Shown: piece after piece, positions 17,562 through 28,112 of the stretch
How positions within the stretch are numbered: the first letter of the stretch is position 1
How the letters are laid out: the number at the start of each line of letters is the position of its first letter
Assembly: GCA_023128035.1 (NCBI GenBank)
Contig: JAGMES010000005.1
Location: 6,815-70,814 of the forward strand
Length of the DNA stretch: 64,000 nucleotides
Reading direction: 5' to 3'
Source: Halanaerobiales bacterium
GTDB taxonomy: Bacteria; Bacillota_F; Halanaerobiia; DY22613
Notes under the pieces: model-generated
The model's database searches: none
Told to the model about the DNA's origin: nothing
The model's input: the letters and a program-made list of their open reading frames with translations, nothing else
Translations under genes and position numbers: made by a program

Positions 17562-18893
17562 TTAGAAGAAAGGAGACTTCATCCTTCCGCCTTTTTGCAT
17601 ACCTGTAAGCTGTTTCATCATCTTGCGCATTTGGCTAAACTGTTTTAGTAACCGATTAACTTCTTGAACAGATGTCCCACTTCCCCGAGCGATTCGTCTT
17701 CTTCGGCTACCATTAATAATATCTGGATTATTCCGCTCTTTTTTAGTCATAGAGTTGATAATCGCTTCTAAATGATCAAGGGCTTTTTCATCTACCTGTA
17801 AATTCTTTAATTGCTTGACTTTACCCATACCAGGCATCATACCCATAAGTTGATCTAAAGGTCCCATCTTCCGTACCTGTTTCAACTGATCAAGAAAATC
17901 TTCAAAGGTAAACTGCTGTTTTCTAAGTTTTTCCTCAAGTTCTTGAGCTTTTTTAAGATCAATACTTTCTTGAGCTTTTTCAATCAAACTCAAGACATCA
18001 CCCATACCCAAAATTCTAGAAGCCATTCTATCAGGATAGAATGGTTCAAGTGCATCCATCTTTTCTCCCATAGCAGCAAACTTAATCGGTTTTCCTGTGA
18101 CGGAACGGATAGAAAGAGCTGCCCCCCCTCTTGCATCACCGTCAAGTTTAGTTAAAACAACTCCATCGATCCCCAGTGCTTCATCAAAATGTTCAGCTAC
18201 AGTAACAGCATCCTGACCTGTCATGGAATCTACAACTAATAATATCTCATGAGGTTTAACAGTAGTTTTTATCTTTTTTAACTCTTCCATTAACTCTTCA
18301 TTAATATGCAATCGTCCTGCGGTATCTATAATAACATAATCCCGATTATTTGATTCAGCAAAACTTAAAGCACCCTTGGCAATATCTACAGGATTAGTCT
18401 GATCACCCATTGAAAAAACAGGAAGTTCTAATCTCTCGCCAAGTACCTGAAGTTGTTTAATTGCAGCAGGACGATAAATATCAGCAGCAACCAATAAAGG
18501 TTTTCGACCTTGCTTAGCCAGAAGTTTTGCCAGTTTGCCAGTCGTGGTAGTTTTACCAGCGCCCTGCAAACCAACCATCATGACAACAGTAGGTGGCTTA
18601 GAAGATACAGCCAATTTACTTTGGGTTCCACCCATCAATTCGGTTAGCTCTTCATTTACAATTTTAATAACTTGCTGACCAGGAGATAAACTTGCCATCA
18701 CTTCATGACCAACAGCTCGCTCTTGAATCTTTTTAACAAATTTTTTAACAACTTTAAAGTTAACATCTGCTTCTAATAAAGCCATCTTAACTTCTTTTAA
18801 AGCAGCCTTTACATCTTTTTCATTCAACTTACCCCTTCCCTTTAATTTAGAGAAGGTTGTCTGAAGTTTTTCAGCTAAACTTTGAAAGACCAT
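17562..18893 (-). CDS. ffh: Signal recognition particle GTPase Ffh
   Basis: The SRP54 homologue that binds signal sequences and 4.5S/6S RNA. N domain (1-90), G domain with GLQGAGKTTTTGKLAK, DTAGRLHIN, TKLDGDARGG, and a methionine-rich M domain ending GMQKGGRMKSPFF. Of two adjacent ATGs, the second (18893) gives better spacing from AGGAGG. ylxM lies immediately upstream, the usual SRP operon. FtsY, its receptor, is encoded nearby at 20872. Confidence 0.97.
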   Translation of the reverse strand: MVFQSLAEKLQTTFSKLKGRGKLNEKDVKAALKEVKMALLEADVNFKVVKKFVKKIQERAVGHEVMASLSPGQQVIKIVNEELTELMGGTQSKLAVSSKPPTVVMMVGLQGAGKTTTTGKLAKLLAKQGRKPLLVAADIYRPAAIKQLQVLGERLELPVFSMGDQTNPVDIAKGALSFAESNNRDYVIIDTAGRLHINEELMEELKKIKTTVKPHEILLVVDSMTGQDAVTVAEHFDEALGIDGVVLTKLDGDARGGAALSIRSVTGKPIKFAAMGEKMDALEPFYPDRMASRILGMGDVLSLIEKAQESIDLKKAQELEEKLRKQQFTFEDFLDQLKQVRKMGPLDQLMGMMPGMGKVKQLKNLQVDEKALDHLEAIINSMTKKERNNPDIINGSRRRRIARGSGTSVQEVNRLLKQFSQMRKMMKQLTGMQKGGRMKSPFF

Positions 18894-18913
18894 CATATCC
18901 CTCCTTTGGGCTT

Positions 18914-19246
18914 TTAAGAAAGCTCGTTGAGCACTTTGATAATCTCTTTATATTTGTCAGATTCACACTCTAAATCTTCAATTAATTCTATAACATGTTG
19001 AATCTTTTCTTTTATAATTTCTGTCTTTGCAAGAAGTTGAAGCTTCTCATCATATTCTTTTAATAATTTTTCAGAACGGTGTAAATTATCATAAACTGCC
19101 TGACGACTCACATTGCATTTCTCCGCAATCTCGCCCAGTGATAAATCTTGACGGAAATAAAATTCCATAAACTCTATTTGGCGAGAAGTTAACAAATTAC
19201 CATAAAAATCAAATAATTCGCCCATTTGAATCATTTTTTCTAACAA
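18914..19246 (-). CDS. ylxM: YlxM family SRP-associated regulator
   Basis: A 110-residue helix-turn-helix protein of the sigma-70 region 4 type (LLTSRQIEFMEFYFRQDLSL; EIAEKCNVSRQAVYDNLHRS). YlxM binds the SRP and modulates its GTPase activity in streptococci. A TTG start at 19246 gives MLEKMIQM, matching the Bacillus N-terminus and length; GGGTGAT lies upstream. Encoded directly before ffh. Confidence 0.88.
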   Translation of the reverse strand: MLEKMIQMGELFDFYGNLLTSRQIEFMEFYFRQDLSLGEIAEKCNVSRQAVYDNLHRSEKLLKEYDEKLQLLAKTEIIKEKIQHVIELIEDLECESDKYKEIIKVLNELS

Positions 19247-19336
19247 GAATATCACCCGCAAACTGTCAAGGTTAAATACTTTACAGATGCTATTATATAT
19301 AACATCAGAGAACTTGTCAAGTATTATTGTAAATTA

Positions 19337-20845
19337 TTACGAAACAAAGTACTTATCGTTCCGATGAGTACAATTACGCCCTTTATCTTTAGCAGCATAT
19401 AATGATTCATCAGTGGCTTTTAATAAATCATCCATTGTTTCAATCACTGAAAGACTGTTATCAGCAACTCCAAGGCTTATCGTTACTTTACACGATCGAT
19501 TTGAATGATGAAATTCCTGATTCATCACTAAAACTCGCAATTCTTCAGCAATTTGATACCCTTCATCTGTGCTTAGATTTGGTAGAAGAATCACAAATTC
19601 TTCTCCTCCATATCTAGTTAAAAATCCTTTTTCTCCAATAGTTTTCTCAATAATATGAGCTAAATTCTTTAAAACCTGATCCCCCATTAGATGACCATAT
19701 GTATCATTGATATGCTTAAAATGATCAATGTCTAACATAATCAAAGTTATTAAATTCGGAACTGACTGAGCGAAATGTTTATTTAAATAATTTTGTAGAT
19801 ATTTTCGATTATATACCCGTGTTAAACCATCGATATTTGCCATCTGCTTAACTTGAGCATACAATCTAGCATTTGCTATAGAAATACCCAACTGTTCTCC
19901 AACAGACTTCAGTAATTGTGGATTATATTCAGAAAAACTGTTTGGTTTATAATGAGTTAACACTAATACTCCTAAAACTTCGTCTTTATGTTTGATAGGA
20001 ATATTCATCATTGACCCAAATTCTCCACAATTTATAGAATTTTCAATAGTTAGTTCTCCTGTCATAAAAGTATTGCGAATCTGAGATCCACAAACTCCCA
20101 TAAAAAAATCTCGAACCATCTCTTCTTCGCAAAAATTAGTCGCTTTAATCTGCAAACCCCTAAAAGTTCCGTCTTCAGTAAGATATATTGCAGCGTATTT
20201 AGCTCCACTAATCCCAATAAGAATATCAGGGATTAATTCTAAAAGATCATTAATATTTAGAATCGAAGAAACATAATTACTAATCTGTTGGAGAACAAAA
20301 AACTCTGAGTTCACTTGATTTAATTTATCATTTGTCTCTTCTATATTCTTCATTTTGTCATCAATCATTCCTCCAACGTAAGCCGTTAATAACAAACTTA
20401 TTAAGAAGAATATTAAGTTAACTATAAACTGTACAACTTGCCCCTTCATTCCAAAAAACCAGTAAAATACTCCATAAAGGAGACTCACATGAATAGCATA
20501 AACCACAGCTTTTTTTAATCCATAATAGTGAGCAGTTAGTATAGTTGACACATACAGTAGAAATATCACTGGTAATTTCCATGAAGTCAAACTCAAAATT
20601 AAAAGAATCAAGAACAGATCAATATATCTGAGACTGTATAAATCTTTTTGATCCGGTTTTCCAAGTAAACGAGCTAATTTAGAATATCTAATCAAAAGCA
20701 GTATCAAAATTCCGAATACAATCCAGAAGCGACTTGGTTCAAAGGGCTCTGTCCAATGAGTATATAGTAATATTGCTAAAACATAGAGAATACTACTTAC
20801 TCGAACTAAAGAACCTTTGTTGTGAATTTTTTTAAATTTTAGCAT
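19337..20845 (-). CDS. Membrane-bound GAF-GGDEF diguanylate cyclase
   Basis: A 502-residue sensor that should make cyclic di-GMP. About six transmembrane segments occupy residues 15-165, a GAF domain about 185-330, and a GGDEF domain 340-495 with the active-site RYGGEEF. The preceding substrate region LDIDHFKHINDTYGH is intact, so it is likely active. No RxxD inhibitory site is evident before GGEEF. It is inserted between ylxM and ftsY, which are usually adjacent, so it is probably an addition to this locus with its own promoter. Confidence 0.9.
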   Translation of the reverse strand: MLKFKKIHNKGSLVRVSSILYVLAILLYTHWTEPFEPSRFWIVFGILILLLIRYSKLARLLGKPDQKDLYSLRYIDLFLILLILSLTSWKLPVIFLLYVSTILTAHYYGLKKAVVYAIHVSLLYGVFYWFFGMKGQVVQFIVNLIFFLISLLLTAYVGGMIDDKMKNIEETNDKLNQVNSEFFVLQQISNYVSSILNINDLLELIPDILIGISGAKYAAIYLTEDGTFRGLQIKATNFCEEEMVRDFFMGVCGSQIRNTFMTGELTIENSINCGEFGSMMNIPIKHKDEVLGVLVLTHYKPNSFSEYNPQLLKSVGEQLGISIANARLYAQVKQMANIDGLTRVYNRKYLQNYLNKHFAQSVPNLITLIMLDIDHFKHINDTYGHLMGDQVLKNLAHIIEKTIGEKGFLTRYGGEEFVILLPNLSTDEGYQIAEELRVLVMNQEFHHSNRSCKVTISLGVADNSLSVIETMDDLLKATDESLYAAKDKGRNCTHRNDKYFVS

Positions 20846-20871
20846 ATTTCCACCTACTTATGTAGTAAATA

Positions 20872-21903
20872 TTACTCTTCTGCAAATAGAGCCTTAACAA
20901 ACTCTTCGGGTTGGAAATCCTGTAAATCTTCTGCTTTTTCTCCTACACCAATTAACTTGATTGGAATATTTAGATCATCTTTTATAGCAATAACGATTCC
21001 ACCTTTTGCAGTTCCATCTAGTTTAGTCAATACAATTCCATCAACCTGTACTGCTTCATTGAAAATTCTAGCTTGATTTATCGCATTTTGTCCAGTAGTA
21101 GCATCTACTACCAGCAGAACTTGAACATGAGCATCACCTGCTTCTTTTCCAATGACTCGACGAACTTTTTTTAGTTCTTCCATCAAATTTTTCTGTGTAT
21201 GTAATCTTCCAGCAGTATCTACAACCAATAAATCTACATTCCGAGAACGAGCAGCCTGAACTGCATCGAAAGCAACAGCTCCTGGATCAGCACCCTCAGA
21301 ATGGGCAATTACATCTATACCAACCCTATTACCCCATACTTTTAATTGATCTACAGCTGCTGCACGAAAAGTATCGCCAGCAGCCAACAAAATTTTCTTA
21401 TTCTGCTTTTTAAAGCGTTCAGCAATTTTGGCAATAGTAGTCGTTTTTCCAGCTCCATTAACTCCGACCATTATAATAATATTAAGTCCAGAATATAATT
21501 CTAAAGGAGAAGAATCTCCTAAAAGATTGCTGATCTCTTCTCTAAAAACTTCTCTCAGTTCAGATGGTTCTTTAAGCCGTCTCTCATCCACTATCTCTTC
21601 TAAACGTTCGACGAGTCTCATTGTCGTCTTAACTCCAACATCTGCTCGGATTAAAATTTCTTCTAATTCTTCAAAAAAATTATCATCTATGGCTTTTCCT
21701 GTAAATAGATTCTCTACCTGTCCTATAAAACCCTTCCTCGTTTTGGATAAACCTTCTTTTAATCTTTGAAAAAAACCAACTTTCGGTTTAATTTCAGGAT
21801 TTGTTTCTTCCTCCTTTTTTACATCTACATGTAATTCTTCCTTTGCCTCCAAACCATGCTGCTCTTCATTCTCCTTTTTTCTCCCAAAAATTTTCTTTAA
21901 CAT
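20872..21903 (-). CDS. ftsY: SRP receptor FtsY
   Basis: A 343-residue GTPase that docks the SRP-ribosome complex on the membrane. A charged N-terminal A region (1-50), then the N domain, and a G domain with GVNGAGKTTTIAKIA, DTAGRLHTQKNLM and TKLDGTAKGG. The ATG at 21903 has GGGGAGG upstream and gives MLKKIFGRKKE, a typical FtsY start. Lies downstream of smc, as in Bacillus. Confidence 0.97.
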   Translation of the reverse strand: MLKKIFGRKKENEEQHGLEAKEELHVDVKKEEETNPEIKPKVGFFQRLKEGLSKTRKGFIGQVENLFTGKAIDDNFFEELEEILIRADVGVKTTMRLVERLEEIVDERRLKEPSELREVFREEISNLLGDSSPLELYSGLNIIIMVGVNGAGKTTTIAKIAERFKKQNKKILLAAGDTFRAAAVDQLKVWGNRVGIDVIAHSEGADPGAVAFDAVQAARSRNVDLLVVDTAGRLHTQKNLMEELKKVRRVIGKEAGDAHVQVLLVVDATTGQNAINQARIFNEAVQVDGIVLTKLDGTAKGGIVIAIKDDLNIPIKLIGVGEKAEDLQDFQPEEFVKALFAEE

Positions 21904-21945
21904 TTTAATCCTCCCCATTAACTTTATGTTTCAAAACATTAATTT

Positions 21946-23073
21946 TTACTGAATTTCAATAGGTTTGCAAAGATCTGTATACTCCTGAACAATAGCAAAG
22001 CGTTTTTTTCGAATTTCAGCTTCTTCATCTGGTGTTGAAGCCAGGAAAAATTTTTGTCCCACATCTTCATATTCTTCTGCTAACTCTGCTACCTTTGGAT
22101 CTAATTCTATTACTGTCGCTCCCTTTACTACACCATGCTGATCATGACCGATTGCAATAATTGGCCTTCCCCAAGTTCCAGGGCCAGCCATAGCGTCCCC
22201 CATATGCATAACGCCTGTCCCACCTGGATGGGTATGAACAATCACCACATTTCTGGGTATATCCTCAGTATAAACTTCCCTTAACGATTTAGCACTAATA
22301 TCTTGATAACTAGAAGCTAATAATCTAGAGGGAACATACCCCATACCACCCATAACAATTTCACCTGCCTGAGTAACATGCCCATTTTCATCTACCATTC
22401 CCATAGCCGCCACTTCTCGCCCCTGCTCAATAGTAGAAGATTTTTTAACTAAAGCATCAGAAAAAGCCTCATCAATTGAATTAACTGTATACCGCTCTAA
22501 CTTCCACTCCCTAGGGGATATCTTAAACTCCGTTTCTTCCACATCTACCATCGAAAGTTCCTCGGAGATATCAAGATAATCTAATCGAAGTTCGGCTGAT
22601 GCTTTCATCAATTGTCGTTCTTCTTCCATACTTTTAGCAGTTAAAATATTCAACTGAACCTCTTCAGAACGGCTAGCAAGATCATATAAATGAGAATCTG
22701 GATATAAAACACCTATTCCAACTAACTCTTCATTTTTAATTCCAATATTGATCACTGGAACATGAAAAAGGTTAATAGCCCCTGTGCTCACAATGATACC
22801 TGTTTTACCAGGATCAGTTGATATAATGGTAATATTATCCGGAAGCTGATTGATTGCCTCTAACAAAGATCTTCCTTCCATATCAACCAACTCACCTAAG
22901 AGTTGCCTAAAAGGAAGCCCAGAAATTCCACCATCAATAATCTTGGAACAAGATGTTACATACCCCTCGTCATTGATTAAAGCAATCCCACCCGCACCAC
23001 GTCCCTGGCCTAATTCATTACTGCGTTCTACCAACCGGTCAACTACCGTTTTGGCGATACCACGTATTTTCAT
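21946..23073 (-). CDS. Unassigned protein with an HTHPGGTG motif
   Basis: A 375-residue cytoplasmic protein that I do not recognise with certainty. The N-terminal half has [20 protein letters not shown] and a glycine-rich [16 protein letters not shown]. The C-terminal half has [20 protein letters not shown] and [19 protein letters not shown] followed by an aspartate recalls JAMM/MPN metalloproteases, but the expected serine and spacing are off, so catalysis is unproven. GGAGGAGGAG precedes the ATG at 23073. It sits between smc and ftsY, normally neighbours, with a palindromic repeat just upstream. Confidence 0.6.
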   Translation of the reverse strand: MKIRGIAKTVVDRLVERSNELGQGRGAGGIALINDEGYVTSCSKIIDGGISGLPFRQLLGELVDMEGRSLLEAINQLPDNITIISTDPGKTGIIVSTGAINLFHVPVINIGIKNEELVGIGVLYPDSHLYDLASRSEEVQLNILTAKSMEEERQLMKASAELRLDYLDISEELSMVDVEETEFKISPREWKLERYTVNSIDEAFSDALVKKSSTIEQGREVAAMGMVDENGHVTQAGEIVMGGMGYVPSRLLASSYQDISAKSLREVYTEDIPRNVVIVHTHPGGTGVMHMGDAMAGPGTWGRPIIAIGHDQHGVVKGATVIELDPKVAELAEEYEDVGQKFFLASTPDEEAEIRKKRFAIVQEYTDLCKPIEIQ

Positions 23074-23103
23074 TTGTCTCCTCCTCCGATGTCTAGTATA
23101 TTT

Positions 23104-23229
23104 AATGATTAGCCCACAAAAAGTAGTCGCATAAGAGCTCACATACTATATATAGTACCGAATTAGGCAGTTTCAGTACTATATATAGTATGTGGATACG
23201 ACTAAAATACTTTTTGTGGACGAATCATT
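23104..23229. repeat. Palindromic repeat family 2, full copy
   Basis: A 125 bp imperfect palindrome: arm AATGATTAGCCCACAAAAAG ... CATACTATATATAGTAC, a 20-base loop, and the complementary arm ending TTTTTGTGGACGAATCATT. It can fold into a long hairpin on either strand and has no coding capacity. Related copies: 14902, 55441 and one cut by the window end. Confidence 0.8.
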
Positions 23230-23270
23230 TTCTATAGATAGTTTCTCACTGGTTTGAAGTAAATATGCAG

Positions 23271-26200
23271 TTAGCTAACTTTTTCGGAGAATTTATAAGA
23301 GATCAGCTTGGAAACACCTGATTCTTCCATCGTCACTCCATATAAAACATCAGCTTCCGCCATTGTACGACTGCGATGCGTAATAATTACAAACTGAGAT
23401 ACTGAGCTAAATTCCCGTAAAAAATTGCAAAAACGTTCCACATTTGCTTCGTCCAAAGGTGCATCAATCTCATCAAGAATATAAAAAGGACTTGGTTTGA
23501 CTTTTAAAAAAGCAAAAATCAAAGCTAAAGCAGTTAAGGCTTTTTCGCCACCAGACATTAGAGAAAGTTTTTGCAATTTTTTACCTGGAGGTTGGGCATT
23601 AATCTCAATTCCTGTCTCCAATAAATTTTCAGGATCAGAAAGTATTAGTTCAGCAGAACCACCACCAAAAAGTTTAGTGAAAACTTCCTTGAACTCCACT
23701 TTAACCAAATCATAGGTTTTTGTAAAACGTTCTTTAATAGTCTCATCTAATTCAGCAATCATTCCTAGCAAAGATTCTTTTGCTTTATTTAGATCATCTA
23801 ATTGTTCTTTCAAAAAAGTTAAGCGCTTTGTTAAAGTTTCATACTCTTCCTCAGCAGCTAAATTCACAGCGCCAAGAACACGAAGTCTCCATTTTAAACT
23901 ACGAATCCGTTTCTGAACCCCTTCCAAATCTTCTACAATTTCAAAATCTCCAATGTAATGATCAAGATCAATGCCATGATCTTCTTTCAGTTTTTCTTTA
24001 GTCATCTCTAACTTTGAAGTAAGCTCAGCAATTTTTACTTCATATTGATTCACTTCTTTTGTTAGTTCACTCACCCGGCGATGAAACTTTCGAGCACGTG
24101 TGTCTTCTTTTCTAAAGGCGCCAGACAAATCTTTTTCTTCTTGCTTTAACCTTGCAACCTCTTCCCTCGCCTTCTCTTCATCATGGTGAATATGTATTTT
24201 ATCTACTTCAATAGCCTTAATCTGATCCGTATACTCTAACTTATTCAACTCTAATTCTTGCCATTCATCTTCTAAACTTTGAATTTTAATAATATTCTCT
24301 TCTCTTTGCAGAACAATCTGTTCAATGCGCGCTTGGTAATTTTTCTCCTGTTCATCTAAAGAAGCTAATTTAATCCGTTTTTCTGTCCTTTCCACTTGAA
24401 TAATATTCTTTTCTTCTATAAGCTGATTGTTTTTCAATTCTAAAGCTTTTAACTCAGCTTCTTTTTGAGAGTTTTCAGCACTAAAAAAATCTAGTTCCTT
24501 TTGAAGTCGTTGAATTTCACGATCTAAGCTACCCAATCGTTCATGGTTAGCTTCAAACTCATGATCTACATTGCTCAGTGAATCAACTTGTTCAGTAGTA
24601 TCTTTTTGTAATTGTTGCTGGTCTTTAAATAAACTAGCTCTATTCAGCTCTAACTGATGAATCTTACTTTGCCAACTTTCTAATTTTTGTGCCTGTTCTT
24701 CGACTTGTGTCTTCACATTCTTACCTTGTTGTGAAAGTTTTAGAAGTTCTTCATTTAAACCATTTACCTGGATAGATAATTCATCAATCTCCCTATTTCT
24801 ACCTAATAAATTATGATTATGAGACTGACTGCTTCCCCCGCTGACAGCACCTCCAGGATTTATATTATCACCATCTAAGGTAACAATTCGTAATTTTTGT
24901 TCTCCTGCTCTAGAAATCTTTAATGCCGCATCCATATCCTTGGCAATAATAATTCTACCAAGCAAATTATTTACAACTGGAGTAAGATGAGGATCCGTTT
25001 TGACAAAATTAGCAGCAACCCCTAAATACCCATCAATTTTCTTGAGAACTAATGATTCGGTCATACGATTACCACGAACCATATCCAGAGGTAAGAAAGT
25101 AGCCCTTCCTCCCCTCGTTTTTTTCAGATAATCAATGGCTTCTTTTGCATTTTTTCCAGTATTTACAACAATATTCTGTAGCCCACCTCCTAAAGCTGCA
25201 GCAATAGCTTTTTCTTTATTTTGATCTACATGTAAAAGTTCTGCTACAACTCCAACAATCCCGACAAGCTTATTACGAGCTCGTAAAACATTCTTTACTC
25301 CCCCATAATAACCTTCTAAAGAGTTTTCCAGATCTTTTAACACTTTTAATCTCGATTTAACTCTATGAAACTCCTCTCTAAGAGAAGTATATTTATCTTG
25401 CAATTGATGTAAATCTTTTTGATCTTCAACCTGACGTTTGCTAAGATAATTATGATCTCTTTTTACTGAGACCAATTCATCATTTACTTTTTTTAATTCC
25501 TGCTCAACCGTGTGTAGTTGAGTTATAGCTTCGTCTAAACTGCGATCTTTATGAGTACGTGATCTGATCAATTCCTCAATTTTCTGATTCAACAGCTTTT
25601 CTTCATCCTGATATCGATTCAATTGAGTATTCAATTCACTCCGCTGTTTTAAAAATTCCATTAAATCAGACTTCAAAATTTCTATCTTTTCTATATCAAT
25701 TTGAATTTCATCGGCTAATTCATCCATCTTTTGCTTATCTTCATCAATAGATTGATTTAATTCTTTTCGTAAAGAGGAAAGATCAATCAAGGATGTATTA
25801 TTCTGAACTTTTTCCTCGTCATATCTTGTATTTCCACTTTCTCGTTCTTTAATCTCAACCTGGATACGCTGTTGTTGATTTATCAGGCTATTTTGTTTCT
25901 CTAGAATCATAGCCAGACGATTTTCCATGCTTTCCCGAGAGGCCTTTAATTCGAAATATTGGTTTTGTTTATTATTGAAAAGTTCATTAATTTGATCTAA
26001 CTCATTTTGTAATTGCTCTACTTTGGCATCAAAAGAATTAACAAGTTCCTCACGTTCATGAAGGTTTTTTGCTAAGCGATCTCTATCACCAATATAAGTA
26101 TTCAGCTCTTTATCATAAAAAGTCGACTGAGTTAAAAGCATGGATTCTTCTAATTCACTAAGCTCAGATGAATATTCTTTATGTTTTCGAGCGTTTTCTG

Positions 26201-26831
26201 CTTGTTTTTTCAAAGGTTCAGCCTGTCTTTCTAATTCAGAGACAATATCTTGAACTCTTGCTAAATTAAGCTCAGTTCCTTCAAATTTTTTCATAGCTTC
26301 ATTTTTTTTTGTCTTATATTTGATAATTCCAGCCGCTTCTTCAAAAAGAACTCGGCGGTCTGTTGGTTTGCTACTTAAAATAGTTTCCACTTTTCCTTGT
26401 CCGATAATAGAATATGCTTCTTTACCAATTCCTGTATCCATAATCAGTTCTTCAATATCTTTCAAACGACAAACTGAATTATTAAGTAAATAGTCACTTC
26501 CACCTTTTCGACTTACTCTTCTACCAATTGAAACTTCGGAATATTCTATAGGTAAATGGCCATCACTATTATCCAATACCAGCTGAATTTTAGCAAATTC
26601 CATCTGCTTACGCTTATCGCTTCCCGAAAAAATAATATCTTCCATTTTGCTGCCTCGCAAACTCTTTGCACTCTGTTCACCTAAGACCCAGCGGATGGCG
26701 TCAACTATATTACTCTTTCCACTTCCATTCGGTCCAACAATTGCTGTAATGCTTGGCTCAAAGTGAATTTTTGTTGCTTCAGCAAAAGATTTAAATCCAT
26801 GTACTTCTACCCTTTTCAAATACAAAGCCAT
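23271..26831 (-). CDS. smc: Chromosome segregation ATPase SMC
   Basis: A full-length condensin, 1186 residues. Walker [10 protein letters not shown] at 33-41, two coiled-coil arms, a hinge near 515-680 ([24 protein letters not shown]), and the C-terminal signature [16 protein letters not shown] with Walker [11 protein letters not shown]. It compacts and resolves chromosomes with ScpA and ScpB, which are encoded at 55.6-57.0 kb in this window. AGGGA lies close before the ATG. Confidence 0.98.
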   Translation of the reverse strand: MALYLKRVEVHGFKSFAEATKIHFEPSITAIVGPNGSGKSNIVDAIRWVLGEQSAKSLRGSKMEDIIFSGSDKRKQMEFAKIQLVLDNSDGHLPIEYSEVSIGRRVSRKGGSDYLLNNSVCRLKDIEELIMDTGIGKEAYSIIGQGKVETILSSKPTDRRVLFEEAAGIIKYKTKKNEAMKKFEGTELNLARVQDIVSELERQAEPLKKQAENARKHKEYSSELSELEESMLLTQSTFYDKELNTYIGDRDRLAKNLHEREELVNSFDAKVEQLQNELDQINELFNNKQNQYFELKASRESMENRLAMILEKQNSLINQQQRIQVEIKERESGNTRYDEEKVQNNTSLIDLSSLRKELNQSIDEDKQKMDELADEIQIDIEKIEILKSDLMEFLKQRSELNTQLNRYQDEEKLLNQKIEELIRSRTHKDRSLDEAITQLHTVEQELKKVNDELVSVKRDHNYLSKRQVEDQKDLHQLQDKYTSLREEFHRVKSRLKVLKDLENSLEGYYGGVKNVLRARNKLVGIVGVVAELLHVDQNKEKAIAAALGGGLQNIVVNTGKNAKEAIDYLKKTRGGRATFLPLDMVRGNRMTESLVLKKIDGYLGVAANFVKTDPHLTPVVNNLLGRIIIAKDMDAALKISRAGEQKLRIVTLDGDNINPGGAVSGGSSQSHNHNLLGRNREIDELSIQVNGLNEELLKLSQQGKNVKTQVEEQAQKLESWQSKIHQLELNRASLFKDQQQLQKDTTEQVDSLSNVDHEFEANHERLGSLDREIQRLQKELDFFSAENSQKEAELKALELKNNQLIEEKNIIQVERTEKRIKLASLDEQEKNYQARIEQIVLQREENIIKIQSLEDEWQELELNKLEYTDQIKAIEVDKIHIHHDEEKAREEVARLKQEEKDLSGAFRKEDTRARKFHRRVSELTKEVNQYEVKIAELTSKLEMTKEKLKEDHGIDLDHYIGDFEIVEDLEGVQKRIRSLKWRLRVLGAVNLAAEEEYETLTKRLTFLKEQLDDLNKAKESLLGMIAELDETIKERFTKTYDLVKVEFKEVFTKLFGGGSAELILSDPENLLETGIEINAQPPGKKLQKLSLMSGGEKALTALALIFAFLKVKPSPFYILDEIDAPLDEANVERFCNFLREFSSVSQFVIITHRSRTMAEADVLYGVTMEESGVSKLISYKFSEKVS

Positions 26832-26891
26832 CCCTCCGATTCATATTTACCCATCTATACATTTTACCACATAGTGAAAGAAAAGTGAACG

Positions 26892-26930
26892 AAAAAAAGA
26901 CCTATCCCATAAAAATAAAGGATAGGCCTT
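26892..26930 (-). terminator. spoVS terminator
   Basis: On the minus strand AGGCCTATCC, a 12-base loop, GGATAGGTCT, then TTTTTTTC. It separates spoVS from smc. Confidence 0.85.
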
Positions 26931-26963
26931 ATCTCACATACGTTTATGCTAAATTTTTAAATC

Positions 26964-27224
26964 TTATCTTGGCTCAACAATGAATTTAATCGCTGTCCTT
27001 TCTTCACCTTCAATTATTACTTCTGCAAAGGCAGGAATTGTAATCAAATTAATTCCATTAGGTGCAACAAACCCTCTCGCGATAGCTATCGCCTTAATCG
27101 ATTGATTAACTGCTCCTGCTCCAATTGCCTGTAGTTCTGCAGTCCCTTGTTCCCGTAAAACAGCTGCCAAAGCACCAGCTACAGATTTAGGTTCTGATTT
27201 GGATGATACCTTCAATACTTCCAT
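26964..27224 (-). CDS. spoVS: Stage V sporulation protein S
   Basis: An 86-residue SpoVS/Alba-like protein: MEVLKVSSKSEPKSVAGALA, GAGAVNQSIKAIAIARGFV. In Bacillus it affects septation and spore coat completion. GGAGGAG precedes the ATG and a strong terminator follows, so it is a single-gene unit. Its presence supports a sporulating lineage. Confidence 0.96.
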   Translation of the reverse strand: MEVLKVSSKSEPKSVAGALAAVLREQGTAELQAIGAGAVNQSIKAIAIARGFVAPNGINLITIPAFAEVIIEGEERTAIKFIVEPR

Positions 27225-27384
27225 GCTCTTCTCCTCCTTTGAAATGTATGTAGTATGCTAAAAATGTATAATAACTTATAAAAGATCGCCCTATAGTAAC
27301 TGTTTTTTAAAAAATAATTGCTAAGCTAATAATATATATTCTCTAAATTTAAGAAAATTCCTTCTTTTAAATATCTGAATTTTC

Positions 27385-28110
27385 TTAATTACGTATATTT
27401 TTATCTATTTTCTTTAAAATTTTTACTTCTTTTGTCGTTAAATGTCTATAATTTCCACTTTTTAATTTTTCTAATGTCAATGGACCCATACTTACTCGAG
27501 TTAACTTCAAAACAGGATATCTTACAGCATCCATCATTCTTCTCACCTGTCGATTTCGTCCTTCTTGTATAGTTATCTTTATGATAGAAAAATTTCTTTT
27601 AGCACTAATTAATTCTACATACGCTGGAGCAGTCATTCCATCTTCCAATTCTACACCCACTTGTAGATTCCGAATAGCCTTTGCACTTATATTCCCTTTT
27701 ACTTTAACCTTATAAACCTTGTCTATCATATGACTTGGGTGAGTCAAAGCATAAGTTAAAGAACCATCATTTGTCAAAAATAGTAGACCCTCTGTATCTG
27801 AGTCTAATCTTCCTACTGGATGAATACGCTGGGGAATATCTTTGATTAGATCAAGAACAATTAAACGATCAAAAGGATCATCCATGGTTGTGATATAACC
27901 AATTGGTTTATTTAACATAATATAAACCATCTTCTCACGAGAGATAAGTTCTCCATTCACTTCAATATTATCTTTTTTAGGATCAACTTTAAAACCTAAT
28001 TCAGTAATTACTTTACCATTTACTTTCACTTTACCTTCCACAATAAGTTCTTCTGATCTTCGCCTAGAAGCAATACCTGCCTGTGCCATCACTTTTTGTA
28101 ATCTTTCCAT
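27385..28110 (-). CDS. rluB: 23S rRNA pseudouridine synthase B (RluB family)
   Basis: A 241-residue pseudouridine synthase for 23S rRNA. S4 RNA-binding domain at 1-50 (LQKVMAQAGIASRRRSEELI), then the catalytic domain with D103 in GRLDSDTEGLL and the late EGRNRQVRRMMDAV. It follows cbiO by two bases, but in related genomes it sits near dacF and scpAB, so the cbiMQO genes appear to be inserted ahead of it. Confidence 0.93.
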   Translation of the reverse strand: MERLQKVMAQAGIASRRRSEELIVEGKVKVNGKVITELGFKVDPKKDNIEVNGELISREKMVYIMLNKPIGYITTMDDPFDRLIVLDLIKDIPQRIHPVGRLDSDTEGLLFLTNDGSLTYALTHPSHMIDKVYKVKVKGNISAKAIRNLQVGVELEDGMTAPAYVELISAKRNFSIIKITIQEGRNRQVRRMMDAVRYPVLKLTRVSMGPLTLEKLKSGNYRHLTTKEVKILKKIDKNIRN

Positions 28111-28112
28111 TT

